From NCBI GenBank assembly GCA_902825875.1, contig CADECP010000027.1, positions 8,754 to 72,753 on the forward strand: a DNA stretch of 64,000 nt, written 5' to 3'. A program made the position numbers and the translations under genes. The notes beneath the pieces are model-generated. The model saw nothing but the letters and a program-made list of their open reading frames with translations, was not told where the DNA came from and searched no databases. This DNA comes from an uncultured Acidobacteriota bacterium (GTDB lineage: Bacteria > Acidobacteriota > Blastocatellia > RBC074). Below, piece by piece: positions 55,319 to 64,000 of the stretch (the stretch's first letter is position 1; the number at the start of each line of letters is the position of its first letter).

Positions 55319-56542
55319 TTAGAGAATTGACGGCTGGTTGACGTGGCTTTCCGGTTCGACAGCTTGTTTGGTGGCAGCGACTCGGTCTTCGATTTTTCGC
55401 ATCAATTCGTCAACGATTCGTTTGGTTGCATCTGGAATCGCCAGCCGCGAAGCTGCCGTTCGCATTGAAACCAGTTGCGCCGGTTCGTGAATCAGTCGCC
55501 GCACGACCGGCACTACATCCGCCGCGCGTTCCAGCAGCACACCGGCTTTGTAGCGTGAAATCAGATCAGCGGTTTGCGATTCCTGCGGCATAGGTGGAGT
55601 CGTTGTATCGGCAATGATCGGCAGCCGCGAAGCCAGCGCTTCAAAGGTTGTCAGTCCGCCCAATTTGGAAATCATCACGTCAGCCGCGCCCATCAACTTT
55701 TCCATCGCGCCGGTGTAGCCAATGACTTTGGTCGGAAACGGAGCGCGCCGGGCAATCTCTGTCACTTGTTCGCGTAGCTTTTCGTTACGGCCAGCCAGAA
55801 ATATGGCTTGCGAGTTTTTCAACTGCTCGCCCTGTTCGACTATTTGTTCAAAGATGCGCGGAATGTTTCCGCCGCCTACCCAACCGGCGTTAATGAACAT
55901 CGTGAAGCGTTCCGGTTCCAGCCCCAATTCGGCGCGGGCTGCCAGTTTGTGATCTTCGCTTTGAAACTGGAATTTCGGGTGAATCGGAATGCCGCAGATT
56001 TTGATTTTTTCCGCTGGAACATCGTAATCCAGCAACTGTTGCCGAGCTTCTTCGGTTGCTACCAGATACAAACTGACTTCATCGCAGGCCCAGCCCCGCC
56101 AGAATCCGTAACAGGGATCGGTAACGACTGTCACCAACGGGACTCGATCCGACAAACCCAGTTCGCGCAGCATTCGCCCGAAAAAATGCTGAGTCATCGG
56201 GTGAACCGAGACGACGACTTGGGGGCAATACTTTTCAAACAACTGCCGCACATACCGCGAAGTCATTCGATAAAGCAGATTCGATTCGTTCGGTTTGAAC
56301 CGCTCAATCGCCCAGTAGTAATACTTCATCAAATGCTGGTGATGGCGCAGCAAGTAGTTATAAAAATCGGCGCACTTCTGAGCCAGGTAATGCGACTCTT
56401 CAATTGCGCGCGCGACATTGACCAGACAATCCGCCGCGCCAAATCGCTTCAATCCATCGGCGATGGCTGCGGCTGCGCTGGTGTGACCGCCGCCGGTTTC
56501 CGAAGTGATGATCAGGAATTTTTTCGAAGATTCTTCAGGCAT
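55319..56542 (-). CDS. Diacylglycerol glycosyltransferase, MGDG synthase/UgtP-like
   Basis: 407 residues. The N-terminus LIITSETGGGHTSAAAAIADGL is the MGDG-synthase acceptor domain motif; VVSVHPMTQHFF and VTVVTDPCYGFW follow; the C-terminal GT-B donor domain has INAGWVGGGN, VIGYTGAMEKLMGAADVMISKLGGLTTFEALA. It transfers a sugar from a nucleotide donor to diacylglycerol or a similar lipid at the membrane. Confidence 0.88.
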   Translation of the reverse strand: MPEESSKKFLIITSETGGGHTSAAAAIADGLKRFGAADCLVNVARAIEESHYLAQKCADFYNYLLRHHQHLMKYYYWAIERFKPNESNLLYRMTSRYVRQLFEKYCPQVVVSVHPMTQHFFGRMLRELGLSDRVPLVTVVTDPCYGFWRGWACDEVSLYLVATEEARQQLLDYDVPAEKIKICGIPIHPKFQFQSEDHKLAARAELGLEPERFTMFINAGWVGGGNIPRIFEQIVEQGEQLKNSQAIFLAGRNEKLREQVTEIARRAPFPTKVIGYTGAMEKLMGAADVMISKLGGLTTFEALASRLPIIADTTTPPMPQESQTADLISRYKAGVLLERAADVVPVVRRLIHEPAQLVSMRTAASRLAIPDATKRIVDELMRKIEDRVAATKQAVEPESHVNQPSIL

Positions 56543-56558
56543 TTTTGAAAGGTTCAGA

Positions 56559-56873
56559 TTAGGCTGCTGTTTGAAAACGGATTTCCCGGATGATTTCGGA
56601 CACTTCTTCTTCTGATTGAATATGACGTGTCAGTACCTGTGCCGTGGTTTCAAGAACACGATCCCCAAACATTCTGGCCAAATCCTGGCGAAGCCCTTGC
56701 CCAACGTAAAGTTTGACCAGCGCTTCAACCGACATGTCGCGGCCAGTGGCTACTTTTTCCATTGAAGCGACGACATCGTTTGGCATTTGAACCGCAACTG
56801 TAACAACAGGGCGCTGGCGAAACTTAAGTTCAAAGCCTTCTTGCGTAACAACAGATTCATCAATCTTGTTCAT
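56559..56873 (-). CDS. Antitoxin partner of the BrnT-like toxin
   Basis: 104 residues from ATG 56873, GGAAAG upstream. The centre VTVAVQMPNDVVASMEKVATGRDMSVEALVKLYVGQGLRQDL has the strand-helix-helix look of a ribbon-helix-helix antitoxin, followed by a helical tail QSEEEVSEIIREIRF. It overlaps the toxin gene by 14 nt. It is not the canonical BrnA sequence, so pairing rests on context. Confidence 0.7.
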   Translation of the reverse strand: MNKIDESVVTQEGFELKFRQRPVVTVAVQMPNDVVASMEKVATGRDMSVEALVKLYVGQGLRQDLARMFGDRVLETTAQVLTRHIQSEEEVSEIIREIRFQTAA

Positions 56874-57153
56874 AAAGTCTTCTTTCCTGGCGTGTAGCTG
56901 GTCGGGCTGAAATAATCCTTGTCCTAACCCCACGCTCCACACTTACCACCAATAACAAATGCCAATCAAACGTATAACCTACGATGAAGTTACGTGGTTC
57001 TTCGTCAACTGTTGCATCGCCAGTTTGATAGAAAGGATCAAAGAAAGATTCTGCCGCTTCGTCAAAAGTGATTCCATGTTTTTCAACGTTAGCGACGGCC
57101 TTGTCTTCATCCCATTCAAACTCGATGCCTTGAAGACGAAATACTACGGTCAT
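56860..57153 (-). CDS. BrnT-family toxin, putative ribonuclease
   Basis: 97 residues from ATG 57153. FEWDEDKAVANVEKHGITFDEAAESFFDP, then EEPRNFIVGY and TRIISARPATRQERRLYEQ match the BrnT pattern closely, including the R-I-I-S-A-R catalytic strand and the closing R-x-x-Y-E. A TTG at 57162 would overlap the upstream radical-SAM gene. BrnT toxins cleave RNA and are held by the adjacent antitoxin. No ribosome site is seen, suggesting reinitiation after the upstream gene. Confidence 0.85.
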   Translation of the reverse strand: MTVVFRLQGIEFEWDEDKAVANVEKHGITFDEAAESFFDPFYQTGDATVDEEPRNFIVGYTFDWHLLLVVSVERGVRTRIISARPATRQERRLYEQD

Positions 57154-57158
57154 GGTTT

Positions 57159-58307
57159 TCAAGCCGTGCGAGGTTCAAGAACTCCTGCGCCTTCGGACAT
57201 GTGTGATTTTTTCAACTGCCGTTCCAGCTTTTTGATTTGAATCAGATGTTTCGGATTGAAAGCCAGTGACGGGTAATAACAGTTCGATTCGTGAGTGCAG
57301 TAACAGCCGTTTTTAACGTGTTCGCGGCGGACTTTCATTTCAGGCGAATGCCACAGCGCGTTGAAATCCCAGTTGTAATCGCGCAGGTTGCCAATCGGGT
57401 CCAAGTTTTCGCAGCTTGAAACAGTGCCTTCGTCGTAAATCACACCGCCAGTGGTTCCGGCAAAACAACGAAGCTGGGCTTTCTGTTGCTCTTCGGTGCG
57501 AGCGATCAATTCGTGCATGTAAATGTCCACAGCCGCCTTGAAGTAACCGCCTTTGCCTTTGTAATGGTTTTTGATGACGCCGGTTTGCGAATCGGAATCA
57601 ATCAACTGAGACAATTTGCGGTAACGGTTCAGGTCAATGTTCAATTCTTCGGCTTTGGCCGAAGGCGGACGAATGTAATTGACGTTGATCTTATCTGGTT
57701 TCAGTTCGTAGCGCAGAAAGTCGTACCACTCGAAAATTCGATCCTGATTCGAGTTCATAAAACAGGTGCAGGTTTGCACGTCCAGACGCGGAATCTGTTT
57801 TTGAATCTCTTGAAGCTGTCGCGCTGTGCCGATGGCTTTGTCCCAACTGCCTTCTTTGCCGCGAATCTTTTCGTGGTCTTCTTTCAGTCCGTCAATGCCG
57901 AGTGCCACGGTCACGTTCAGGTTCGGACATTCGTCCAGAATGCGCTGCACGTCCGGCATGATGCGTTGTTGAATGCCGCCGTTCGACATCAAGTACACCG
58001 ATTCCAGTTTGTTGTTTTCGTAAAAGGCTCGGACGACTTCGGGCAGGTCTTTGCGCGTGAAAGGTTCGCCGCCCGCGATAATCAGAATCGGCAGACTGCC
58101 ACCCAGCGTTTCGCTGATACGAACCAGATTGTCAGTCGTCATTTGCAGCTTTTTGCGCGGTTTGTCGTCCAATTCTTCGGTGAAAAAACAATGCACGCAG
58201 CGCATATCACAGACAGACGTAATCAAAATGTTCAGGATCACAGGCGAAGTAACGCCTCCCGTCAGCACCTTGCCATAACGTTTGATGAGTTCAAAATTGT
58301 AATTCAT
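57159..58307 (-). CDS. Radical SAM/SPASM domain protein
   Basis: 382 residues. The radical-SAM site is CDMRCVHC near residue 33, followed by IIAGGEPFTRKDLPEVV. The SPASM region holds further cysteines: CFAGTTGG, SSCENLDPIGNL, GCYCTHESNCYYPS. Such enzymes modify peptides or act as heme/PQQ-like maturases. No precursor peptide is visible beside it. It stands 6 nt from the BrnT start on the same strand. Confidence 0.85.
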   Translation of the reverse strand: MNYNFELIKRYGKVLTGGVTSPVILNILITSVCDMRCVHCFFTEELDDKPRKKLQMTTDNLVRISETLGGSLPILIIAGGEPFTRKDLPEVVRAFYENNKLESVYLMSNGGIQQRIMPDVQRILDECPNLNVTVALGIDGLKEDHEKIRGKEGSWDKAIGTARQLQEIQKQIPRLDVQTCTCFMNSNQDRIFEWYDFLRYELKPDKINVNYIRPPSAKAEELNIDLNRYRKLSQLIDSDSQTGVIKNHYKGKGGYFKAAVDIYMHELIARTEEQQKAQLRCFAGTTGGVIYDEGTVSSCENLDPIGNLRDYNWDFNALWHSPEMKVRREHVKNGCYCTHESNCYYPSLAFNPKHLIQIKKLERQLKKSHMSEGAGVLEPRTA

Positions 58308-58426
58308 AAAGTTCCTGTAGACCGCGATAAATCGGGAAGTTAGGGAGGAAACAGGCGGCTATTAAGCGTCGTTTGACCGGCAAAGTCAAACGACTGGTGA
58401 GCGGCCAAAAGCCTGACAGCAGAGGG

Positions 58427-59431
58427 TTAAACTCGCCCTTCGGCCAGTCCTAACAGCGCGGCTTCCATTGCCACCGGACGGTTGATGTTGACGCGCAAGT
58501 TGCGACGAACTTCGCTGATTTTTTCGCTCCAGCCGATTGATCTGGCCAGGCCGATTTTTCCGGCAAGTTGTTCCAGCTTGTCCGCCACATCAACGTTGAC
58601 GATCTCGTTTTGAGAACTGCCGCTGGCCAACAGGAACACGTCGCGCAGCAGCGACATCATCAAATCGAGTTCTTTTTCAAATTCGTCGCGCTCTTTTTTG
58701 CCGATGTATTCCGCCGCTTTCAACAACCGAACGCGGTCTTTGCCGCTGGCCAATAGTTCAAGCAATTCGATCAAAGTGCGGCGTTCCTGGCGATAAACCG
58801 ACAGGTCGAACGCGGTTGCCTGACCGATGCGGCCTTCGGTAACGCGCGCCAGCAAAGCCGTATCTGCCGCCGGGCGTGGATAGTTTTCCGTCAGGAAGCT
58901 TTCCATCTCGGCAGTGGTCAACGGCACGAAGTTCAATCGCTGCGAACGCGAACGAATGGTTTGCAGCAATGAATTCGGGCGGGAAGTCAGCAGGATCAAG
59001 GTCGAAGTCGGCGGCGGTTCTTCCAGAGTTTTCAGCAGGGAATTGGCGGCTTCGTCGCGCAACCGTTCAGCTTCGTCAATGATGAAAAATCGTTGGCGGC
59101 CTTCGCGCGGACGGTAATAAACCTCTTCGGCCAGAGCGCGCGTTTGAGCGATTTTGATGAATTGACCGTCGGGTTGAATCGTCGTCACATCGCCGTACGT
59201 GCCTTCGTCAATACGACGACAGGTCAGGCATACGTCACAACTGTCCGTTGCAAATGAATTCCCGACAGCTTTCTGGCAATTGGCGGCTTTGGCAAAGGTC
59301 AACGCGAACTGCCGTTTGCCCACGCCGTCAGGTCCGGCAAAAATCAGCGTTGCCGACACGCGCCCATTGCCGAGCAATCGTTGCAGGATTTGTTTGTTGC
59401 GCTCGTTTCCAATCAGTCTGGCGAATGACAT
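58427..59431 (-). CDS. holB: DNA polymerase III delta' subunit
   Basis: 334 residues. The clamp-loader AAA+ layout is present: IFAGPDGVGKRQFALTFAKA (modified Walker A), CDVCLTCRRIDEGTYGDV (zinc module with three Cys plus another upstream), FFIIDEAERLRDEAANSLLKTLEEPPPTSTLILL (Walker B and SRC-type region). It loads the sliding clamp. It is divergent from ffh. Confidence 0.9.
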   Translation of the reverse strand: MSFARLIGNERNKQILQRLLGNGRVSATLIFAGPDGVGKRQFALTFAKAANCQKAVGNSFATDSCDVCLTCRRIDEGTYGDVTTIQPDGQFIKIAQTRALAEEVYYRPREGRQRFFIIDEAERLRDEAANSLLKTLEEPPPTSTLILLTSRPNSLLQTIRSRSQRLNFVPLTTAEMESFLTENYPRPAADTALLARVTEGRIGQATAFDLSVYRQERRTLIELLELLASGKDRVRLLKAAEYIGKKERDEFEKELDLMMSLLRDVFLLASGSSQNEIVNVDVADKLEQLAGKIGLARSIGWSEKISEVRRNLRVNINRPVAMEAALLGLAEGRV

Positions 59432-59600
59432 GGCGGCAATTTATCGCCGTCGCCGTCAATGTCAACCAGCCGTCAACCGGCGAAAATAGTTTTCAGCGCG
59501 CTCCGTCCTTGCCTTGACACACTTTCGGTCGGTCTGTACCCTCTGCGTTTTGCGTTTACCGCAAGATCGTCAACATGCGGTTAAAACCGGTTCAATCCTT

Positions 59601-61007
59601 ATGTTCGAGTCATTATCAGACAAGCTAAAAAAGGTTCTCAAAGACCTGCGCGGCGAAAGCCGTTTGACGCCAGAACATCTGGATTTGGCGATGCGCGAAA
59701 TTCGCATTGCTCTATTAGAAGCCGACGTAAATTTCAAAGTCGTCAAAGACTTTGTCGAACGTGTTAAAAGCAAAGCTGTCGGCCAGGAAGTGATGCAACA
59801 GCTTTCGCCAGGACAGCAAGTCATCAAGATCGTCAACGACGAAATGATTTCGATGCTCGGCGGAACGTCCAGCCGATTGCTGTTCACTTCGCGGCGACCG
59901 AATTCGGTGATGATCGTCGGGTTGCAAGGTTCCGGAAAAACGACTTCGACCGGCAAACTGTCGAAATGGCTGTACAAGAATCAGAACCGCAACCCTCTCT
60001 TGGTTTCGGTGGACGTGTATCGCCCGGCGGCGCGCAATCAATTGTCGGTCATCGGCAAAGCCGTCAACATACCGGTCTTTGAAGGTGAAGGGCTGAACGA
60101 TCCGCTGGAACTGGTCAAAGCCGCTCGGCAACATTGCGAACAGGTCGGTTTCGACACGTTGATGATTGACACGGCTGGTCGTCTGCATATTGACGATGAG
60201 TTGATGGCGGAGTTGCAGCGCATCAAAGCGGAAATGCAGCCGGTAGAAACGCTTTTTGTCGCTGATGCGATGACCGGGCAGGACGCGGTCAAAAGCGCGA
60301 AAGAGTTTCATGATCGCGTTGGCATTTCCGGCGTGATATTGACCAAGATGGACGGCGATGCTCGCGGCGGAGCGGCGCTTTCAATCAACGAAGTCATCGG
60401 CCAGCCGATCAAATTCGTTGGCGTTGGCGAAAAATACGACGCGCTGGAACCGTTTTATCCAGATCGCATTGTGTCGCGCATTCTGGGAATGGGCGACGTA
60501 CTGTCGCTGATCGAAAAAGTCCAGCAGGAAGTGGACGAAGAAAAAGCTCTTGAACTGCAAGAGAAGATGGAGCGGAACGCTTTCACGCTGGAAGATTTCC
60601 GCGATCAGCTTTCGCAGATGAAAAAACTCGGCTCGCTGGAAAGTCTGCTGAGCATGTTGCCCGGCGATATGTTTGCCGGAATGCCGAAAATGACGCCGGA
60701 AATGACGGCGCAGATGGAAGCTGAAATGAAGCGCACCGAAGCGATCATCAATTCGATGACGCCGAAAGAGCGCGAAGATCATTTGATTCTTGGGCCTTCA
60801 CGTCGCCGCAGAATTGCATTGGGTAGCGGCAACAAGGTCAAAGACGTTGACAACCTGCTGAAACAGTACGTCCAGATGAAAACGATGATGCAACAGATGA
60901 TGGGCGGCGAAGGAATGATGGGCGGGTTGCGCGGAAAAGTTGTGCGTAAACTGACAGGCGTTGGTTCGCGCAAGAAGAAAGACAAACGAAAGAAGAAGAG
61001 GCGGTAG
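59601..61007 (+). CDS. ffh: Signal recognition particle protein Ffh
   Basis: 468 residues from ATG 59601. The N domain is MFESLSDKLKKVLKDLRG; the G domain has GLQGSGKTTSTGKL, DVYRPAA, IDTAGR and TKMDGDARGGAALS; the M domain is methionine-rich (MPKMTPEMTAQMEAEMKR) and the C-terminus is very basic (RKKKDKRKKKRR). It binds 4.5S RNA and signal sequences. It heads the ffh-rpsP-khpA-rimM-trmD-rplS block. Confidence 0.95.
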   Translation: MFESLSDKLKKVLKDLRGESRLTPEHLDLAMREIRIALLEADVNFKVVKDFVERVKSKAVGQEVMQQLSPGQQVIKIVNDEMISMLGGTSSRLLFTSRRPNSVMIVGLQGSGKTTSTGKLSKWLYKNQNRNPLLVSVDVYRPAARNQLSVIGKAVNIPVFEGEGLNDPLELVKAARQHCEQVGFDTLMIDTAGRLHIDDELMAELQRIKAEMQPVETLFVADAMTGQDAVKSAKEFHDRVGISGVILTKMDGDARGGAALSINEVIGQPIKFVGVGEKYDALEPFYPDRIVSRILGMGDVLSLIEKVQQEVDEEKALELQEKMERNAFTLEDFRDQLSQMKKLGSLESLLSMLPGDMFAGMPKMTPEMTAQMEAEMKRTEAIINSMTPKEREDHLILGPSRRRRIALGSGNKVKDVDNLLKQYVQMKTMMQQMMGGEGMMGGLRGKVVRKLTGVGSRKKKDKRKKKRR

Positions 61008-61103
61008 CCGATTGCGACGCAGAGGTTTCTGTGGCGACTGACAACCGGACACACGTCCTCTATAATCCACAAGCTTTTTAACTACGTTTTGGAGGTATTC
61101 GCT

Positions 61104-61370
61104 TTGTTAGCAATCAGACTGACAAGACAAGGCGCGAAGAAGAAGCCGTTTTATCGTGTCATCGTGGCCGAAAAACGCAGCAAGCGCGACGGCAAATTTG
61201 TTGAAATCGTCGGCTATTACAATCCTTGCCGCGAACCGGTGGAATTGAAGCTGAATCACGACCGTATCAGCTACTGGTTGAAATGCGGTGCTCAGCCGAC
61301 AGACACGGTTCGCAACTTGATTCGCAAGAGTGAACAGCAACAACCCGCCGCCGTCGAAACCGGTAACTAA
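61104..61370 (+). CDS. rpsP: Ribosomal protein S16
   Basis: 88 residues from TTG 61104 ([21 protein letters not shown]), eight bases after GGAGG; an earlier in-frame TTG at 61089 precedes the ribosome site and is rejected. The S16 lines [15 protein letters not shown] and [16 protein letters not shown] are diagnostic. A TTG start for a highly expressed ribosomal protein is unusual. Confidence 0.93.
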   Translation: MLAIRLTRQGAKKKPFYRVIVAEKRSKRDGKFVEIVGYYNPCREPVELKLNHDRISYWLKCGAQPTDTVRNLIRKSEQQQPAAVETGN

Positions 61371-61420
61371 CAGAATTCCGGATTCGTTTTTCAGCGGCAG
61401 GTTGATTCGGAGAAATCGTA

Positions 61421-61651
61421 ATGAAGGAATTGGTTGAGTTGATCGCCCAATCACTGGTTGATCGCCCTGACGAAGTCAAAGTCAAAGAAATCGAAGGGAA
61501 TCAGGCGACCGTGTTGGAATTACGCGTTGGCGACGGCGATTTGGGCAAAGTTATCGGCAAACAGGGACGCACCGCGCGCGCGATTCGTGCCGTGCTGAAT
61601 GCTTCCGGCACGAAGCTGAAAAAGCGTTTCGTGTTGGAAATCCTGGAATAG
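61421..61651 (+). CDS. khpA: KH-domain RNA-binding protein KhpA
   Basis: 76 residues. The KH motif is [21 protein letters not shown], with the surrounding [13 protein letters not shown] and [10 protein letters not shown] strands of the YlqC/KhpA family. It binds RNA, usually with KhpB, and is normally found between rpsP and rimM as here. Confidence 0.92.
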   Translation: MKELVELIAQSLVDRPDEVKVKEIEGNQATVLELRVGDGDLGKVIGKQGRTARAIRAVLNASGTKLKKRFVLEILE

Positions 61652-61687
61652 TTTGATCGCCGGTTCGCGCCGTGAGTAGCTGTTGAT

Positions 61688-62203
61688 ATGGATGACGATT
61701 TAATCAGCGTGGCGCATATCGCCCGTCCACAGGGCATACGTGGCGAAGTCATCGCAGATTTGCTCACCGATTTTCCCGAAAGGTTTTCCAAGCTAAACGC
61801 CGTGCTTGTGAAAAAAGCCAATGGCGAACTGGCGACGTTGCAACTGCAACATTCCAGGCCGCACAAAGGCCGCATACTTCTTAAGTTTGCAGGCTTCGAT
61901 GATATGAACTCGGCGGAATCGTTGCGCGACGCCCGTGTGCTGATTACCGCCGATCAACTGGTCAAACTGCCCAAGGATAGTTATTACGAATTCGACCTGG
62001 CGGATTGCGAAGTTGAAACCGCCGATGGGCAAATCATCGGAAAAGTTACAGGAGTTCAACGGTTCGGCGCAGCGCCTTTGCTGGTGGTGAAGGATGGTGC
62101 CCGCGAGTATTTGATTCCGCTCGCATCCGCCATCTGCACCGAAGTGAATGTCGCGCAAAAACGAATCGTTGTTGATCCGCCGGAAGGTCTTTTGGATTTG
62201 TAA
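61688..62203 (+). CDS. rimM: Ribosome maturation factor RimM
   Basis: 171 residues. The N-terminal barrel is ISVAHIARPQGIRGEVIADLLTDFPERF, and the PRC-barrel C-terminal domain is YYEFDLADCEVETADGQIIGKVTGV with LIPLASAICTEVNVAQKRIVVDPPEGLL. It assists 30S assembly near S19. Sits 36 nt after khpA. Confidence 0.93.
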   Translation: MDDDLISVAHIARPQGIRGEVIADLLTDFPERFSKLNAVLVKKANGELATLQLQHSRPHKGRILLKFAGFDDMNSAESLRDARVLITADQLVKLPKDSYYEFDLADCEVETADGQIIGKVTGVQRFGAAPLLVVKDGAREYLIPLASAICTEVNVAQKRIVVDPPEGLLDL

Positions 62204-62222
62204 ACTCGGTGTTTTGTGGTTC

Positions 62223-62273
62223 GTGGTTGGTGATGCGATTTCAACCATCCACTAACTACCATTAACCAACCAC
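62223..62273. repeat. Short inverted repeat between rimM and trmD
   Basis: GTGGTTGGT (62223-62231) and ACCAACCAC (62265-62273) are exact complements 33 nt apart. The intervening TCAACCATCCACTAACTACC resembles degenerate further copies of the arm. Confidence 0.5.
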
Positions 62274-62279
62274 CAGTTT

Positions 62280-63056
62280 ATGCGTTTCGATCTGCTGACC
62301 ATTTTTCCTGAGTTTTTTGCCGGGCCTTTTGAACACGGCATCATTCGTCGAGCGCGGCAGCAGAATCGGATTGAAATTCACGTTCACGATCTTCGCTCTT
62401 TTACAGATGACAAGCACCACGTTGTTGACGACCGGCCTTTTGGCGGCGGCGACGGAATGGTGTTGAAACCGGAGCCGATTTTCCGAGCCGTCGAAACTTT
62501 GCTGGCCGTTGAGCAGCCCGAAACTCTTCCCGGCGATGAGCAAAAGCGAACGGCAATTGTTTTGATGTCGCCTCAAGGTCGAGTGTTTTGTCAGGCCGAA
62601 GCCGAGCGATTGGCGAATGAGTGTTCGCGGATGATTTTGCTCTGCGGGCGTTACGAAGGCATTGACGAACGAGTGATCGAACATCTGGTGACGGACGAAA
62701 TTTCCATCGGAGATTACGTGCTGACCGGTGGCGAAATTCCGGCGATGGCGGTGGTGGACGCCGTCACGCGGTTGTTGCCGAACGTGTTAGGCAGCGAAAC
62801 GTCTGCGGTTCACGATTCGTTCAGCGCCGAAACCGGCGGCGTGTTGGATTATCCGCATTACACCCGACCGGCTGATTTTCGCGGTTGGCAGGTTCCTGAA
62901 GTTTTGATCGGCGGCCATCATGCTGAAGTGGCGAAATGGCGACGCCGGGCGGCTTTGCTGAAAACCCGGAAGCGTAGACCGGAGTTATTGGCCAATGCAG
63001 AGTTGACTGAACAAGAGCGGCATTGGTTGGCCGAAATCGGCAAAGAAGATTTGTAA
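62280..63056 (+). CDS. trmD: tRNA (guanine-N1)-methyltransferase TrmD
   Basis: 258 residues. Signatures of the SPOUT fold: [56 protein letters not shown], and the C-terminal [25 protein letters not shown]. It methylates G37 of tRNAs with G36. Confidence 0.95.
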   Translation: MRFDLLTIFPEFFAGPFEHGIIRRARQQNRIEIHVHDLRSFTDDKHHVVDDRPFGGGDGMVLKPEPIFRAVETLLAVEQPETLPGDEQKRTAIVLMSPQGRVFCQAEAERLANECSRMILLCGRYEGIDERVIEHLVTDEISIGDYVLTGGEIPAMAVVDAVTRLLPNVLGSETSAVHDSFSAETGGVLDYPHYTRPADFRGWQVPEVLIGGHHAEVAKWRRRAALLKTRKRRPELLANAELTEQERHWLAEIGKEDL

Positions 63057-63095
63057 TTTTAGTTTTTGAAATCCTGAGATAGAGAGGTGATTGCA

Positions 63096-63500
63096 ATGAA
63101 TGCTTTGAGCAATATTGAAAGTGCATATTTGAGAACTGATATTCCTGAGTTCATTCCCGGAGACACGATTCGCGTTCACGTGCGGATCAAAGAAGGTGAG
63201 AACAAGGAACGTTTGCAGGCGTTTGAAGGCGTCGTCATTGCCCGCAGCGGCAGCGGCGTCCGCGAAACGATTACCGTCCGCAAGACCTCTATGGGCGTCG
63301 GCGTCGAGCGTATCTTCCCGCTAAACGCGACAATCATCAGCCACATCGAAGTCGTCAAACGCGGTCGCGTCCGTCGCGCCAAGCTTTATTATCTGCGCGC
63401 ATTGCGCGGTAAAGCGGCTCGTATCCGTGAACGCGACACTCGCGTAACGGCTGCCAATAAGGCCGCCGCCAAAGCGGCAAAAGCCGCCAAAGCCGAATAG
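63096..63500 (+). CDS. rplS: Ribosomal protein L19
   Basis: 134 residues from ATG 63096 with GAGAGG upstream. The family core is [34 protein letters not shown] and [40 protein letters not shown]. The last 20 residues are an Ala/Lys-rich tail ([16 protein letters not shown]), longer than in E. coli and probably extending the C-terminal helix. Confidence 0.95.
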   Translation: MNALSNIESAYLRTDIPEFIPGDTIRVHVRIKEGENKERLQAFEGVVIARSGSGVRETITVRKTSMGVGVERIFPLNATIISHIEVVKRGRVRRAKLYYLRALRGKAARIRERDTRVTAANKAAAKAAKAAKAE

Positions 63501-63515
63501 ACAAAAGGAAACGAA

Positions 63516-63562
63516 CCGGAGCAGAATTTGCGTTCTGCTCCGGCTCTTTCAACTTTTGCGTT
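63516..63562 (+). terminator. Terminator after rplS
   Basis: CCGGAGCAGAA-tttgcg-TTCTGCTCCGG, an 11-bp stem with a T-rich but interrupted tail (CTCTTTCAACTTTT). It lies just after the rplS stop. Confidence 0.7.
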
Positions 63563-63734
63563 GGCCTCTAATTCTTTTTCTGATTCGTTATCCCTGTCAT
63601 TGAACCAAAGCCCAAACAGAAGCCCGGCAATGTGATTTGTATATTGCCGCGGGCTTTCTTGTTGTTTTCCTCCTCCATCAAATCCAACTCGTCGCTGACA
63701 AGCAATACCCGGAAATTTCATAGGGAGAATTGTC

Positions 63735-64000
63735 ATGATTGATCGCAACGAAAAAAGTGTGGATCCATATCAAACTGTCAAAACCGTTGCAGAGAACTCA
63801 GATGAAAACACGCATTCGCCGATTGGGTTGCCAGTCATAAAAATTGCTTCGATCGTTGCGTTGATTGTTTGTTTGGCGATTTATATTTTGCGTCTGGATC
63901 AAGTGGTGGGATTGTTTGTGGATGACGGCTGGTACATCCTGCTGGCCAAATCGTTGGCGACCGGGCAAGGGTATTCGCTGATTAATTCGCCGAGTCCCGG
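63735..64000 (+). CDS. GT-C-type membrane glycosyltransferase, N-terminal part
   Basis: At least 88 residues, cut by the right edge. ATG 63735 follows AGGGAGAATTGTC. After a 34-residue cytoplasmic leader there is a helix ([18 protein letters not shown]) and then [29 protein letters not shown], with the acidic DD motif and the YxLxAKSLATGxGY line of GT39/ArnT-like dolichol-phosphate-mannose mannosyltransferase relatives. It probably transfers sugars from a polyprenyl carrier in the periplasm. Confidence 0.7.
   Translation, partial: MIDRNEKSVDPYQTVKTVAENSDENTHSPIGLPVIKIASIVALIVCLAIYILRLDQVVGLFVDDGWYILLAKSLATGQGYSLINSPSP

Overview
The window looks like chromosomal DNA of an Acidobacteriota bacterium, probably Blastocatellia-like (inference). 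Supporting signs are two VWFA proteins of the acidobacterial type, a 1270-residue Oar-like TonB-dependent receptor with an N-terminal carboxypeptidase-regulatory domain, moderate GC, and many palindromic intergenic repeats. No rRNA, CRISPR array or complete insertion sequence was seen.

Region 1 (1-624, minus strand) is the 5' half of a tRNA, probably tRNA-Arg(UCU), interrupted after the first anticodon base by a group I intron. The intron carries a PD-(D/E)XK homing endonuclease and runs off the left edge. Region 2 (683-21204) is mostly housekeeping: DinB-like protein, amidohydrolase, YqeY, tRNA-Leu(UAG), the protein-quality block tig-clpP-(free ClpX zinc finger)-clpX-lon-engB, rho, a WalJ-like hydrolase, VWFA proteins, purB, purS, FmdB and ggt.

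Region 3 (21286-45131) is an anaerobic respiration island. Read on the minus strand it encodes a GltD-like FAD/Fe-S protein, Rieske protein, b6-type cytochrome b, seven-haem cytochrome c, a Tat-exported type II DMSO-reductase-family alpha subunit, a NarH-like beta subunit, an inserted AT-richer orphan gene, an ethylbenzene-dehydrogenase-type gamma lipoprotein, a TorD-like chaperone, NrfH, NrfA and a porin. Upstream lie a mono-haem protein, quinol NO reductase, an RIC/ScdA iron-centre repair protein, a YwiC-like membrane protein and a Crp/Fnr regulator. My reading is periplasmic nitrate reduction to nitrite and on to ammonium, fed through a Rieske/cytochrome b complex, with NO detoxification and control alongside. 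The molybdoenzyme's substrate is inferred from context only. Most non-overlapping spacers in this island hold one copy of a roughly 75-nt palindrome (five copies).

Region 4 (45154-58307) holds an HDAC-family hydrolase, two thioesterases, an ECF41-like sigma factor, bioB, a cysteine-cluster protein, a 0.9-kb spacer with a possible sigma-54 promoter, the TonB-dependent receptor, an SDR, an MGDG-synthase-like glycosyltransferase, a BrnT-type toxin-antitoxin pair and a SPASM radical-SAM enzyme. Region 5 (58427-64000) is holB followed by the conserved block ffh-rpsP-khpA-rimM-trmD-rplS, then the start of a GT-C type membrane glycosyltransferase cut by the right edge.
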